DNA of 64,000 bases, taken from Streptomyces panaciradicis (GTDB lineage: Bacteria > Actinomycetota > Actinomycetes > Streptomycetales > Streptomycetaceae). The position numbers and the translations under genes were made by a program. Positions 16,766-25,977 of the stretch are shown one piece after another. Every line of letters starts with the position of its first letter. Position 1 is the first letter of the stretch. A model generated the notes under the pieces. That model saw only the letters and a list, made by a program, of their open reading frames with translations. It ran no database searches and was not told the origin of the DNA. The DNA is taken from assembly GCF_023516615.1 (NCBI RefSeq), contig NZ_JAMGBF010000036.1, forward strand, positions 1-64,000, written 5' to 3'.

Positions 16766-17698
16766 ATGACCACTGACAGTCTCCCGGTCCGGACGGCGGA
16801 CACCCGGCCCCGCACCGGCGCCCCCGAAGGGTCCACCGGCCGGCGCCGGACGCGCCTGTGGCTGCGGCCGCGCGCCGGACGCCAGCACCACGCCGGTCCC
16901 CTGGCCTACGTCCTGCTCGGCTTCGCCGCACTGGTGTCGCTGTTCCCGCTGTACTGGACGATGGTGGCCGCCTCCAGCGACAACACCCGTGTGACGCAGA
17001 GCCCGCCGCCGTTCCTGCCCGGCCCGCACCTGCTGGAGAACCTGGGCAAGGCCTGGCGCGACGCGGCGCTGGGCAAGGCCATGGTCAACAGCCTGATCGT
17101 GGCCGGCGTGATCGCGCTGTCCACCGTGCTGTTCGCCACCCTGGCCGGGTTCGCCTTCGCCAAGCTGCGCTTCAAGGGCCGCAACGCGCTGCTGATGCTG
17201 GTCATCGGGACGATGATGGTGCCGCCGCAGCTCGGTGTGGTGCCCCTGTTCATGATGATGACGGACCTCGGCTGGGGGCAGCAGCTGCCCGCCGTCATCT
17301 TCCCCACCCTGGTGAGCGCCGTCGGCGTGTTCTTCATGCGGCAGTACCTCGCCGAGGCCCTTCCCGACGAGCTGGTCGAGGCGGGCCGGGTGGACGGCGC
17401 GCACTCGCTGCGCATCTTCTGGAGCATCGTGCTGCCCGTCGCGCGCCCGGCCATGGCGGTGCTGTTCATGATCACGTTCGTGCACGCCTGGAACGACTTC
17501 TTCTGGCCGTTCATCGTGCTCGACATGACCAACCCGACGGTTCCCGTCGCCCTCACCCAGCTCAGCGCGGGGTATGTGCGCGACCAGTCGCTGATCATGG
17601 CCGGCGCCCTGCTGGGCACCCTGCCGCTGCTCGCCCTGTTCGTCGTCTTCGGCCGCCAGATCGTCGGCGGCATCATGCAGGGCGCGGTCAAGGGCTGA
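16766..17698 (+). CDS. Sugar ABC transporter permease 2 (MalG type)
   Basis: A 310-residue permease with six membrane segments and the EAA loop LVEAGRVDGAHSLRIFWSIVLP at about residues 204-225. The ATG at 16766 has AGGAG eight bases upstream and follows the first permease by 15 bases. An N-terminal arginine/proline-rich cytoplasmic segment of ~45 residues precedes the first helix. Confidence 0.92.
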   Translation: MTTDSLPVRTADTRPRTGAPEGSTGRRRTRLWLRPRAGRQHHAGPLAYVLLGFAALVSLFPLYWTMVAASSDNTRVTQSPPPFLPGPHLLENLGKAWRDAALGKAMVNSLIVAGVIALSTVLFATLAGFAFAKLRFKGRNALLMLVIGTMMVPPQLGVVPLFMMMTDLGWGQQLPAVIFPTLVSAVGVFFMRQYLAEALPDELVEAGRVDGAHSLRIFWSIVLPVARPAMAVLFMITFVHAWNDFFWPFIVLDMTNPTVPVALTQLSAGYVRDQSLIMAGALLGTLPLLALFVVFGRQIVGGIMQGAVKG

Positions 17699-17764
17699 CC
17701 CGCGCGGTCCCCCCACGCCTTCCCCTGCACCGGCATGTCCCTCGCCCCACCCGAAAGGATCTCC

Positions 17765-19225
17765 GTGACCACCGCTACCCGACGTGTCGCACCCGGGCCG
17801 CAGAACACCTCCGCCCTGGTCTTCCCCAGCGGTTTCCGCTGGGGCACCGCGACCGCCGCCTACCAGATCGAGGGCGCCGCCGCCGAGGACGGCCGCACCC
17901 CCTCGATCTGGGACACCTACTCGCACACGCCCGGACGGGTACGCAACGGGGACACCGGCGACGTGGCCTGCGACCACTACCACCGGTGGCGCGAGGACGT
18001 CGACATCATGGCCGACCTCGGCGTGGACGCCTACCGTTTCTCGATCTCGTGGCCGCGGGTGCAGCCGACCGGCCGCGGCCCCGCCGTCGAGAAGGGCCTG
18101 GACTTCTACCGGCGGCTGACCGACGCGCTGCTGGAGAAGGGCATCGAGCCAGTGGTCACCCTCTACCACTGGGATCTGCCGCAGGAGCTGGAGGACGCCG
18201 GCGGCTGGCCCGAGCGGGCAACCGCGGAGCGGTTCGCCGAGTACGCCTCACTCGCGGCCCGTGCGCTGGGCGACCGGGTGAAGATCTGGACCACGCTCAA
18301 CGAGCCCTGGTGCAGCGCCTTTCTGGGATACGGCTCCGGGGTGCACGCCCCCGGACGCACCGACCCGGTGGCGGCGCTGCGGGCCGCCCATCACCTGAAC
18401 CTGGCCCACGGCAGGGCGGTTCAGGCGCTGCGGGCCGAACTGCCCGGTGACGCGCAGACGTCGATCACCCTCAACATCCACCACGTCCGGGCGCTGACCG
18501 ACCGCCCGGAGGACGTCGACGCGGCCCGCCGGATCGACGCGCTGGCCAACCGCGTCTTCACCGGACCCCAGTTGCTCGGCGCCTACCCGGACGACCTCGT
18601 CGCGGACACCTCCCGGCTGACGGACTGGAGCTTCGTGGAGGACGGCGACCTCTCCGCCATCCACCAGCCGCTGGACTTCCTCGGCGTCAACTACTACTCG
18701 CCGACGCTGGTCTCGGCCTCGGACGGGCGCGGCACCCACACCTCGGACGGCCACGGCCGCAGTGAGCACAGCCCGTGGCCCGCCGCGGACCAGGTGGCCT
18801 TCCACCTGCCGCCGGGCGACCGGACGGCGATGGGCTGGGCGGTCGACCCGAGCGGTCTGTACGAGCTGCTGCTGCGGCTGAAGGCGGACTTCCCCGGGCT
18901 GCCGTTGATGATCACGGAGAACGGCGCGGCCTTCGACGACTACGTGGACCCGCAGGGACGGGTCGCCGACCCCGACCGCATCGCCTATCTGCGCGGGCAC
19001 CTGAGCGCCGTGCACCGGGCGATCGAGGAGGGCGTCGACGTCCGCGGGTACTTCCTGTGGTCGCTGCTGGACAACTTCGAGTGGGGCTACGGCTACAGCA
19101 AGCGGTTCGGCGCGGTGTACGTGGACTACCCCACCGGCCGGCGCATCCCGAAGGCGAGCGCACGGTGGTACGCCGAGGTGGCGCGCACCGGTGCGGTTCC
19201 CACGGAGGAGCCCGGCGACGTGTGA
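17765..19225 (+). CDS. GH1 family beta-glucosidase
   Basis: A 486-residue cytoplasmic glycoside hydrolase of family 1. The acid/base is Glu180 in TLNEPW and the nucleophile is Glu385 in ITENG; the N-terminal [16 protein letters not shown] and the C-terminal [18 protein letters not shown] are classic. No signal peptide, so it cleaves imported disaccharides, fitting its place as last gene of the LacI-controlled uptake operon. GTG at 17765 after GAAAGGA. Convergent with moaA. Confidence 0.95.
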   Translation: MTTATRRVAPGPQNTSALVFPSGFRWGTATAAYQIEGAAAEDGRTPSIWDTYSHTPGRVRNGDTGDVACDHYHRWREDVDIMADLGVDAYRFSISWPRVQPTGRGPAVEKGLDFYRRLTDALLEKGIEPVVTLYHWDLPQELEDAGGWPERATAERFAEYASLAARALGDRVKIWTTLNEPWCSAFLGYGSGVHAPGRTDPVAALRAAHHLNLAHGRAVQALRAELPGDAQTSITLNIHHVRALTDRPEDVDAARRIDALANRVFTGPQLLGAYPDDLVADTSRLTDWSFVEDGDLSAIHQPLDFLGVNYYSPTLVSASDGRGTHTSDGHGRSEHSPWPAADQVAFHLPPGDRTAMGWAVDPSGLYELLLRLKADFPGLPLMITENGAAFDDYVDPQGRVADPDRIAYLRGHLSAVHRAIEEGVDVRGYFLWSLLDNFEWGYGYSKRFGAVYVDYPTGRRIPKASARWYAEVARTGAVPTEEPGDV

Positions 19226-19267
19226 CCTGAGCGGGGGGCGGGGCGGCGTCCGGCTTCGGAAGCGGCA

Positions 19268-19330
19268 CGGTGTCACCCGTCGCCAGGCCGGTGTCGCCCG
19301 TCGGGAGGCCGGTGTCGCCCGCCATGCGTT
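19268..19330. repeat. Three tandem 21-bp repeats between the beta-glucosidase gene and moaA
   Basis: Units start at 19268, 19289 and 19310 with core CGGTGTCGCCCGTC; the third diverges at its end. Non-coding by context: both flanking genes have clear ends. Confidence 0.8.
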
Positions 19331-19377
19331 CGCGCCCGGAGGCCGGCCGGGCTCGTCCGCCGGAAGGCAGGTGCCGG

Positions 19378-20367
19378 TCAGCCGCCGATGGCCGACATCG
19401 GCCGGTCCGGCTGGACGAACGACGGGTCGTCCAGGCCCGCGCCCGCCTTCTTGCCCCACATGGCCAGCCGCCAGATGCGGGCGATCTCCTCGTCCGGGGA
19501 GCCGTCGCGCAGGGCGGTGCGCAGGTCCGTCTCCTCGCGGGCGAACAGGCAGGTGCGTATCTGGCCGTCGGCCGTCAGGCGGGTGCGGTCGCAGGCGGCG
19601 CAGAAGGGCCGGGTCACCGAGGCGATGACGCCCACGCGGTGCGGCCCGCCGTCGACCAGCCAGCGTTCGGCCGGGGCCGAGCCGCGCGCGTCGGCGCCCT
19701 CGGGGGTGAGGTCGAAGCGGGTGCGCAGGGAGGCGAGGATGTCGCCGGCGGTGACCATGCCCTCGCGCTTCCAGCCGTGCTGGGCGTCCAGCGGCATCTG
19801 CTCGATGAACCGCAGTTCGTAGTCGTGCTCGACGGCCCAGGCCAGCAGGTCGGGGGCCTCGTCGGCGTTCAGGTCCGGCATCAGGACCGCGTTGACCTTC
19901 ACCGGGGTCAGGCCCGCGTCGCGGGCGGCCCGCAGGCCCTCCAGGACGTCCTTGTGGCGGTCCCGGCGGGTGAGGGTCTTGAAGACGTCCGGGCGCAGGG
20001 TGTCCAAGGAGACGTTGACCCGGTCCAGGCCCGCGGCCTTCAGGGCCTTCGCCGTGCGCCCCAGGCCGATGCCGTTGGTGGTCAGGGACATCTGGGGGCG
20101 GGGGTCCAGCCGCGCGACCCGCTCGACGATGCCGACCAGGCCGGGGCGGAGCAGGGGTTCCCCGCCGGTGAAGCGGATCTCCTGGATGCCCAGGGTGGTG
20201 ACGGCGATGTCGATCAGGCGGACGATCTCGTCGTCGGTGAGCAGATCGGGCTTGGCCAGCCACTGCAGGCCCTCCTCGGGCATGCAGTACGTGCAGCGGA
20301 GGTTGCACCGGTCGGTCAGCGAGACCCTCAGGTCGGTGGCCACCCGGCCGTAGGTGTCGATGAGCAC
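19378..20367 (-). CDS. moaA: GTP 3',8-cyclase MoaA
   Basis: A 329-residue radical SAM enzyme for the first step of molybdenum cofactor synthesis. The N-terminal CNLRCTYC supplies Cys21, Cys25 and Cys28 for the SAM cluster, a second cluster site CAACDRTRL...TCLF is near residue 255, and the chain ends with the required double glycine (SAIGG). No other moa gene is nearby. ATG at 20367. Confidence 0.95.
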   Translation of the reverse strand: MLIDTYGRVATDLRVSLTDRCNLRCTYCMPEEGLQWLAKPDLLTDDEIVRLIDIAVTTLGIQEIRFTGGEPLLRPGLVGIVERVARLDPRPQMSLTTNGIGLGRTAKALKAAGLDRVNVSLDTLRPDVFKTLTRRDRHKDVLEGLRAARDAGLTPVKVNAVLMPDLNADEAPDLLAWAVEHDYELRFIEQMPLDAQHGWKREGMVTAGDILASLRTRFDLTPEGADARGSAPAERWLVDGGPHRVGVIASVTRPFCAACDRTRLTADGQIRTCLFAREETDLRTALRDGSPDEEIARIWRLAMWGKKAGAGLDDPSFVQPDRPMSAIGG

Positions 20368-20476
20368 GTGGGCCCCCTCCCTCGTAGCGGATCAGTGCGG
20401 GTCGTCATGTCCGTCCCTTGCGAGCCTACGTGACGTCACCGACAACGACAGCGGCCCGGATCCCACGAGGTGCGGC

Positions 20477-20510
20477 GCGGCCGCGTCGTAGGGATCTACG
20501 ACGCGGCCGC
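20477..20510. terminator. Terminator downstream of the acetate symporter gene
   Basis: A perfect 15-bp stem (20477-20491 with 20496-20510) with loop GGAT, 20 bases past the symporter stop codon. Confidence 0.9.
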
Positions 20511-20530
20511 TCAGGGGGCGTGCGGGGGTG

Positions 20531-22156
20531 TCAGTGGGCGCCGGTGCCGGTCAGCGAGCGGACCTCCAGCTCCGCGTACTTGCCGGCGTCCGGCTCCTCC
20601 TTGGAGAGGTAGGTGCCGAGAATGCCGAGCAGGAAGCCGACCGGGATCGAGATGATGCCCGGGTTCTCCAGGGGGAACCAGTGGAAGTCGACGTCCGGGA
20701 ACATCGACGTCGGCTTGCCCGAGACGACCGGCGAGAACAGCACCAGACCGACCGCGCTGACCAGGCCGCCGTAGATCGACCACAGGGCGCCGGAGGTGGT
20801 GAACCGCTTCCAGAAGAGGCTGTAGATGATCGTCGGGAGGTTGGCGGAGGCGGCGACCGCGAAGGCGAGGGCGACCAGGCCGGCGACGTTCAGGTCGCGG
20901 GCGAGGGCGCCCAGGACGATGGAGACGGCGCCGATGCCGACGGTGGCCCAGCGGGCGGCGCCGAGCTCCTGCTTCTCGGTGGCCGTGCCCTTCTTGATGA
21001 CGTTGGCGTAGATGTCGTGGGCGAAGGACGAGGACGAGGCCAGGGTGAGGCCGGCGACGACCGCAAGGATCGTGGCGAAGGCGACCGCCGAGATCGTGGC
21101 GAGCAGGATGGCGCCCCAGTTGGAGTCGACGCCGCCGAGGTGGAGGGCGAGGAGGGGCGCGGCGGTGTTGCCCGCCTTGTTGGAGGCGATGATCTCGTCC
21201 GGCTTGATCAGCGCGGCGGCGCCGAAGCCGAGGGCGAGGGTCATCAGGTAGAAGGCGCCGATCAGGCCGATCGCCCAGATCACGGACTTACGGGCGGCCT
21301 TGGCGGTGGGCACCGTGTAGAAGCGGATCAGGATGTGCGGCAGGCCGGCGGTGCCCAGCACGAGGGCGATGCCGAGGGAGATGAAGTCCAGCTTGGTGGT
21401 GCCCGTGGCGCCGTACTTCAGGCCAGGCTCCAGGAAGGCCGAGCCCTTGGCGCTGTTGTCGGCGGCCGAGCCGAGCAGGTCGGAGATGTTGAAGTGGAAC
21501 TTCAGCAGCACCAGGAAGGTGAGCAGCAAGGCGCCGGCGATCAGCAGGACGGCCTTGACCATCTGCACCCAGGTGGTGCCCTTCATGCCGCCGATGGTGA
21601 CGTAGACGATCATCAGGACGCCGACCAGGGCGACGATGCCGATCTTGCCGCCGTCGCTGGTGATGCCGAGCAGCAGGGAGACCAGGACGCCGGCGCCGGC
21701 CATCTGGGCCAGCAGGTAGAAGATCGAGACGACGATGGTGGAGGTGCCGGCCGCGGTGCGGACGGGGCGCTGGCGCATCCGGTAGGCGAGGACGTCGCCC
21801 ATGGTGTAGCGGCCGGAGTTGCGCAGCGGTTCGGCGACCAGGAGCAGGGCGACCAGCCAGGCGACGAGGAAGCCGATGGAGTACAGGAAGCCGTCGTAGC
21901 CGAAGAGGGCGATGGCGCCGGCGATGCCGAGGAAGGACGCGGCGGACATGTAGTCGCCGGAGACGGCGAGGCCGTTCTGGAAGCCGGTGAACTGACGGCC
22001 GCCGGCGTAGAAGTCGGCCGCGTCCTTGGTCTGGCGGCCGGCCCAGATGGTGATCACGAGGGTCGCGGCGACGAACACCGCGAACAGCGTGATGATCAGC
22101 GTCCGGTGCTGGCTCGCCTCGCCGGCCGCGATCAGGGTGTGCTGTGCGGGGCTCAT
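20531..22156 (-). CDS. actP: Cation/acetate symporter ActP (sodium:solute symporter family)
   Basis: A 541-residue polytopic protein of the SSS family, most like ActP acetate permeases: GRQTKDAADFYAGGR in the first loop, then GDYMSAASFLGIAGAIALFGYDG. About 13 membrane segments. It takes up acetate or short-chain monocarboxylates with Na+ or H+. The ATG at 22156 overlaps the stop of the upstream DUF485 gene by four bases, the arrangement found for yjcH-actP. Confidence 0.92.
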   Translation of the reverse strand: MSPAQHTLIAAGEASQHRTLIITLFAVFVAATLVITIWAGRQTKDAADFYAGGRQFTGFQNGLAVSGDYMSAASFLGIAGAIALFGYDGFLYSIGFLVAWLVALLLVAEPLRNSGRYTMGDVLAYRMRQRPVRTAAGTSTIVVSIFYLLAQMAGAGVLVSLLLGITSDGGKIGIVALVGVLMIVYVTIGGMKGTTWVQMVKAVLLIAGALLLTFLVLLKFHFNISDLLGSAADNSAKGSAFLEPGLKYGATGTTKLDFISLGIALVLGTAGLPHILIRFYTVPTAKAARKSVIWAIGLIGAFYLMTLALGFGAAALIKPDEIIASNKAGNTAAPLLALHLGGVDSNWGAILLATISAVAFATILAVVAGLTLASSSSFAHDIYANVIKKGTATEKQELGAARWATVGIGAVSIVLGALARDLNVAGLVALAFAVAASANLPTIIYSLFWKRFTTSGALWSIYGGLVSAVGLVLFSPVVSGKPTSMFPDVDFHWFPLENPGIISIPVGFLLGILGTYLSKEEPDAGKYAELEVRSLTGTGAH

Positions 22157-22509
22157 GCGCCGCCCTCCATCCGGGACTTGATCGCCTCGGCCTTGGGGTC
22201 GAGCTTGGCGGCGGCGTGCCGTGAGTACCACCAGGCGATGAGGAACGTGGTCAGGAACTGCGCGAGGCCGAGGACGAGGGCCACGTTGATGTTGCCGAAC
22301 AGCTTCGTGCCCATGAAGTCGCCCGCGTAGTTCGACAGCAGGACGTACAGCAGGTACCAGGCGATGAAGCCGACGGTCAGCGGAAAGGCGAACGAGCGGT
22401 AGGAGCGGCGCAGTTCACCGAATTCCGCGCTCTCCTGCTCGGCGACGAACGCCTCGGTGGCAGGGAGCCGGGTGGGGGTCTTCGAGGGGGGCGGTGTCTC
22501 GGTGGCCAC
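22153..22509 (-). CDS. DUF485 membrane protein, symporter partner
   Basis: A 118-residue protein with two membrane helices and the DUF485 pattern (LRRSYRSFAFPLTVGFIAWY, then NVALVLGLAQFLTTF). Always found next to actP-type genes and thought to be an accessory subunit. GTG at 22509 behind GAGGAG; translationally coupled to actP. Confidence 0.9.
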   Translation of the reverse strand: MATETPPPSKTPTRLPATEAFVAEQESAEFGELRRSYRSFAFPLTVGFIAWYLLYVLLSNYAGDFMGTKLFGNINVALVLGLAQFLTTFLIAWWYSRHAAAKLDPKAEAIKSRMEGGA

Positions 22510-22647
22510 GTAGTCTCCTCGCGTTGCGGATGCGGTCGTCTCGGGGAGCCGGCACGTGTCCCGCTGCTCCCTGCCCAAGGTCACGGCGCCGCGCGAGGGC
22601 GGGTTCAACTCCCTTGACCGTTTTCCTAACTCGCCTTGGGCAACTCA

Positions 22648-22675
22648 TTGCTGACCAGCGACTTCCAGAGATAGT
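22648..22675 (+). promoter_or_regulatory. Candidate promoter for the first subtilisin gene
   Basis: TTGCTG (22648-22653), a 16-bp spacer and GATAGT (22670-22675) resemble a vegetative promoter. A start near 22682 would give a ~79-nt leader holding a 7-bp hairpin (GCCCGAG 22705-22711 with CTCGGGC 22724-22730). Confidence 0.4.
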
Positions 22676-22760
22676 TTTCGGCCTGGACCGCCCGTCATGT
22701 ACCTGCCCGAGCACCACCTGTGTCTCGGGCGGCTTCGTTTCCGGATGATGTGGAGACCCC

Positions 22761-24290
22761 ATGGTTCATCTGCGTTCCAGACGTCGGCTCGCTCTCGCGG
22801 TGCCGGTCGTGCTGTCGCTGACCGCCTCGCTCGGCTTCCTGCCGGCGGCGGCCCAGGCCGCTCCGCGCGTGGAGTCTGCCGCTCAGGCGGCCGCCGGCGC
22901 GGACACGTATGCATACCTCGTCAACACGAAGACGGACTCCTCCACGATCAAGTCGGTCAAGGCGGCGATCAAGGCGGCCGGCGGTTCGATCGTGGTGTCG
23001 TACGACAGGATCGGTGTCATCGTGGTCCACTCCGCGGACCTCGACTTCGCGAAGAAGATACGCGGGGTGCGCGGTGTGCAGTCCGCGGGTGCCTCGCGGA
23101 CCTCGCCGGTGCAGGCGGCGGGGACGACGGACGAGGGCGCCGCGCAGTACCTGTCCGAGGCCGAGGCCGCGAAGGTGGAGAAGGGCTCGGCGGCCGGTGA
23201 GGAGCCGCTGGAGGCCGACCAGTGGGACCTCAGGGCGATCGGCGCCGACAAGGCGGCCGCGATCGACCCGGGCAGCAGGAAGGTGACGGTCGCGGTGATC
23301 GACGTGGGCGTCGACGACACCCACCCCGACCTGGCCCCCAACTTCTCCCCCTCGCAGTCCGCGAACTGCGTCAGCGGCAAGGCGGACACGACGTACGGCT
23401 CCTGGCGGCCGGTGGACGCCGAGCACTACCACGGCACCCATGTGGCGGGCGAGATAGCCGCCGCCCGCAACGGCATCGGTGTCGCGGGCGTCGCGCCCGG
23501 CGTGAAGGTCGCCGGCATCACGGTGGCCCAGCCGGACGAGAACCAGCTGTTCTTCCCCGAGAGCGTGGTCTGCGCGTTCGTGTTCGCCGCCGACCACGGC
23601 GTCGAGATCACCAACAACAGCTACTACGTCGATCCCTGGCAGTACAACTGCATGGCCGACCCCGATCAGCGCGCCATCGTCGACTCGGTCAACAGGGCCC
23701 AGCTGTACGCGCAGAGCAGGGGCACGCTCAATGTGGCCGCCGCGGGCAACGCCAACGACGACCTCGACTCGGACGCCCTGGTCGACGACGCCAGCCCCGA
23801 CGACTCCACCCCGGTGACGCGGACGGTCGACCCGCACAAGTGCTTCGACCTGCCGACCCAGCTGCCGGGCGTCGTCACCGTCAGCGCGGTGGGCGTCAAG
23901 GGCACCAAGTCGTACTACTCCAGCTACGGCTACGGGGTCGTGGACGTCGCGGCACCGGGCGGCGACAAGTACCAGATCCCGGACACGCCGTCCAAGAACG
24001 GCCGCATCCTCTCCACCATGCCCAACGACCAGTACGGCTTCCTGCAGGGCACGTCGATGGCCACACCGCACGTGGCGGCCGTCGCCGCGCTGCTGAAGTC
24101 GGCGCACCCGTGGGCGACCCCGGCCCAGCTGCAGGCGCTGCTCAAGGCGGAGGCCGTCAACCCGGGCTGCCCGAGCGACCCCTACGACGGGAACGGCGAC
24201 GGCGTGGTGGACGCGACCTGCGTGGGCGCCAAGCGGGTCAACGGCTTCTACGGCTTCGGCGTCGTCGACGCGCTGCGCGCGGTGAAGTGA
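22761..24290 (+). CDS. Secreted subtilisin-like serine protease (S8), copy 1
   Basis: A 509-residue protease. Signal peptide to about residue 33 (ends AAAQA), an I9-like prodomain (YAYLVNTKTDSST...GVIVVHS), then the S8 catalytic domain: Asp181 in VIDVGVDDTHPD, His224 in HGTHVAGE, Ser432 in GTSMATPH, with the oxyanion Asn in AAAGNAND. A DGNGDGVVD calcium-loop-like motif sits between cysteines near the C terminus. Tandem with a close paralogue at 24392; promoter candidate and hairpin leader upstream. Probably a nutritional or developmental extracellular protease. Confidence 0.93.
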   Translation: MVHLRSRRRLALAVPVVLSLTASLGFLPAAAQAAPRVESAAQAAAGADTYAYLVNTKTDSSTIKSVKAAIKAAGGSIVVSYDRIGVIVVHSADLDFAKKIRGVRGVQSAGASRTSPVQAAGTTDEGAAQYLSEAEAAKVEKGSAAGEEPLEADQWDLRAIGADKAAAIDPGSRKVTVAVIDVGVDDTHPDLAPNFSPSQSANCVSGKADTTYGSWRPVDAEHYHGTHVAGEIAAARNGIGVAGVAPGVKVAGITVAQPDENQLFFPESVVCAFVFAADHGVEITNNSYYVDPWQYNCMADPDQRAIVDSVNRAQLYAQSRGTLNVAAAGNANDDLDSDALVDDASPDDSTPVTRTVDPHKCFDLPTQLPGVVTVSAVGVKGTKSYYSSYGYGVVDVAAPGGDKYQIPDTPSKNGRILSTMPNDQYGFLQGTSMATPHVAAVAALLKSAHPWATPAQLQALLKAEAVNPGCPSDPYDGNGDGVVDATCVGAKRVNGFYGFGVVDALRAVK

Positions 24291-24317
24291 CCCCGGCCGG
24301 CTCACCGTCCACCCGCT

Positions 24318-24341
24318 CCGGGGGACGCCTGCGTCCCCCGG
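24318..24341. terminator. Hairpin between the two subtilisin genes
   Basis: An 11-bp stem (24318-24328 with 24331-24341) and 2-nt loop separate the two paralogues, so the second gene may have its own promoter or partial read-through. Confidence 0.8.
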
Positions 24342-24391
24342 GGCTCCCGCACGGCCCTCTCGTACCGCGAACGAACTGGAGACCCCGACAC

Positions 24392-25924
24392 ATGACAGCG
24401 CCTCATCCGCGCTCGCGCCGCGCGCTCGCCCTTCCGCTCGGGATGGCGATGGCGACGGCTCTCGCGTTCCTGCCGAACATCACGGCCTCGGCGGCGGAGA
24501 CCGCGTCGACGGCCGCGGCCACGACCACGGCCGGCGACGCCACCTCGCTCAGCTACGTCGTCAACGTCCGCCCCGGGCACGGCCCTTCGGCGCGCGTGAA
24601 GAAGGCGATCGCCGAGGCCGGCGGCACGATCGTGACGTCGTACGACCAGATCGGCGTGATCGTCGTCCACTCGTCGAACGCCGACTTCGCCAAGATCCTG
24701 CGCGCGGTGCCCGGCGTGCAGTCGGCGGGCAACACCCGCAACGCGCCGCTGCCCGCGCAGTCGACCGACGACATGGGCACGCCGAAGGTGCTCTCCGCGC
24801 GGGAGGTCGCCGCCGCGCGGGCCGCCGACGGGCAGGACCCGCTCGAACCCCAGCAGTGGGACCTGGCCGCCATCAAGGCGGACAAGGCGCACGAGGTGTC
24901 GCTGGGCAGCCCGAAGGTGACGGTCGCCGTCATCGACACCGGCGTCGACGACACGCACCCGGACATCGCGCCCAACTTCGACCGCAAGGCGTCGGTCAAC
25001 TGCGTGGCGGGCAAGCCGGACACGGCGGACGGCGCCTGGCGGCCGAGCGCCTCGGAGAGCCCGCACGGCACGCACGTGGCGGGCGAGATCGCGGCCGCGA
25101 AGAACGGCGTCGGCATGACGGGCGTGGCGCCCGGGGTGAAGGTCGCCGGCATCAAGGTGGCCAACCCGGACGGCTACTTCTACACGGAGGCCGTGGTCTG
25201 CGGCTTCGTGTGGGCGGCCGAGCACGGCGTCGACGTGACGAACAACAGCTATTACACCGACCCGTGGTACTTCAACTGCACCGACGACCCGGACCAGAAG
25301 GCGCTGGTGGACGCCGTCACCCGGGCCTCGCGGTACGCGGAGCGACGGGGCGCGGTCAACGTGGCGGCGGCCGGCAACGAGAACTACGACCTCGCCGCCG
25401 ACACGATCACCGACCCGGTGTCGCCGAACGACGGCACGCCCTCGGACCGGGTGATCGACCCGACCAAGTGCTTCGACATACCGACCCAGTTGCCGGGTGT
25501 GGTGACGGTCGCGGCCACGGGCGCCAAGGGCCTGAAGTCGTCCTTCTCCAACTACGGCCTCGGCGTCATCGACGTCGCCGCGCCGGGCGGCGACTCCACC
25601 CGCTACCAGACCCCGGCCCCGCCGGCCACCAGCGGCCTGATCCTGGGCACGCTGCCCGGCGGCAAGTGGGGCTACATGGCGGGGACGTCGATGGCGTCGC
25701 CGCACGTCGCGGCGGTCGCCGCACTGATCAAGTCGACGCATCCGCACGCCTCGCCGGCCCTGGTGAAGGCGCTGCTGTACGCCGAGGCCGACGGCACGCC
25801 GTGCACGGACCCGTACGACATCGACGGCGACGGCAAGGTCGACGCGGTGTGCGAGGGCACGAAGAACCGCAACGGCTTCTACGGCTGGGGCACCGTGGAC
25901 GCGCTGGCGGCGGTGACGAAGTAA
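24392..25924 (+). CDS. Secreted subtilisin-like serine protease (S8), copy 2
   Basis: A 510-residue paralogue of the preceding protease, colinear across prodomain and catalytic domain. Triad: Asp182 in VIDTGVDDTHPD, His225 in HGTHVAGE, Ser433 in GTSMASPH. Signal peptide to about residue 36. It also carries the near C-terminal calcium-loop motif (DIDGDGKVD) between two cysteines. ATG at 24392; ribosome site is GGAGA. The pair clearly arose by tandem duplication; divergence is spread over the chain and strongest in the pro region and loops. Confidence 0.93.
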   Translation: MTAPHPRSRRALALPLGMAMATALAFLPNITASAAETASTAAATTTAGDATSLSYVVNVRPGHGPSARVKKAIAEAGGTIVTSYDQIGVIVVHSSNADFAKILRAVPGVQSAGNTRNAPLPAQSTDDMGTPKVLSAREVAAARAADGQDPLEPQQWDLAAIKADKAHEVSLGSPKVTVAVIDTGVDDTHPDIAPNFDRKASVNCVAGKPDTADGAWRPSASESPHGTHVAGEIAAAKNGVGMTGVAPGVKVAGIKVANPDGYFYTEAVVCGFVWAAEHGVDVTNNSYYTDPWYFNCTDDPDQKALVDAVTRASRYAERRGAVNVAAAGNENYDLAADTITDPVSPNDGTPSDRVIDPTKCFDIPTQLPGVVTVAATGAKGLKSSFSNYGLGVIDVAAPGGDSTRYQTPAPPATSGLILGTLPGGKWGYMAGTSMASPHVAAVAALIKSTHPHASPALVKALLYAEADGTPCTDPYDIDGDGKVDAVCEGTKNRNGFYGWGTVDALAAVTK

Positions 25925-25931
25925 TCGTCCG

Positions 25932-25976
25932 TTGACCGGTCAATATATTGATTGAGTCAATACTGCATAGTGCAGT
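25932..25976 (+). promoter_or_regulatory. AT-rich region with stacked palindromes over the promoter of the CoA-transferase-like gene
   Basis: Three adjacent dyads: TTGACCGGTCAA (25932-25943, perfect), TTGA-TTGAG-TCAA (25948-25960) and ACTGCA-TAG-TGCAGT (25962-25976, perfect arms). The last contains CATAGT (25966-25971), a -10 six bases before the ATG at 25978, so transcription would be leaderless and a protein bound there would block it. Confidence 0.55.
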
Positions 25977-25977
25977 C

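Noticed and set aside
15728-18169. An 813-codon antisense frame over the permease and beta-glucosidase genes
   Set aside because: Low-complexity His/Gln/Gly composition typical of antisense shadows at high third-position GC; the plus-strand genes have full catalytic motifs.
13031-19225. The sugar operon as a recently transferred mobile island
   Set aside because: No integrase, transposase, attachment repeats or composition shift at its edges; at most a lineage-specific position.
19268-19330. 21-bp repeats as a CRISPR fragment or transporter-gene extension
   Set aside because: Directly adjoining units without spacers and no cas genes; flanking genes end clearly.
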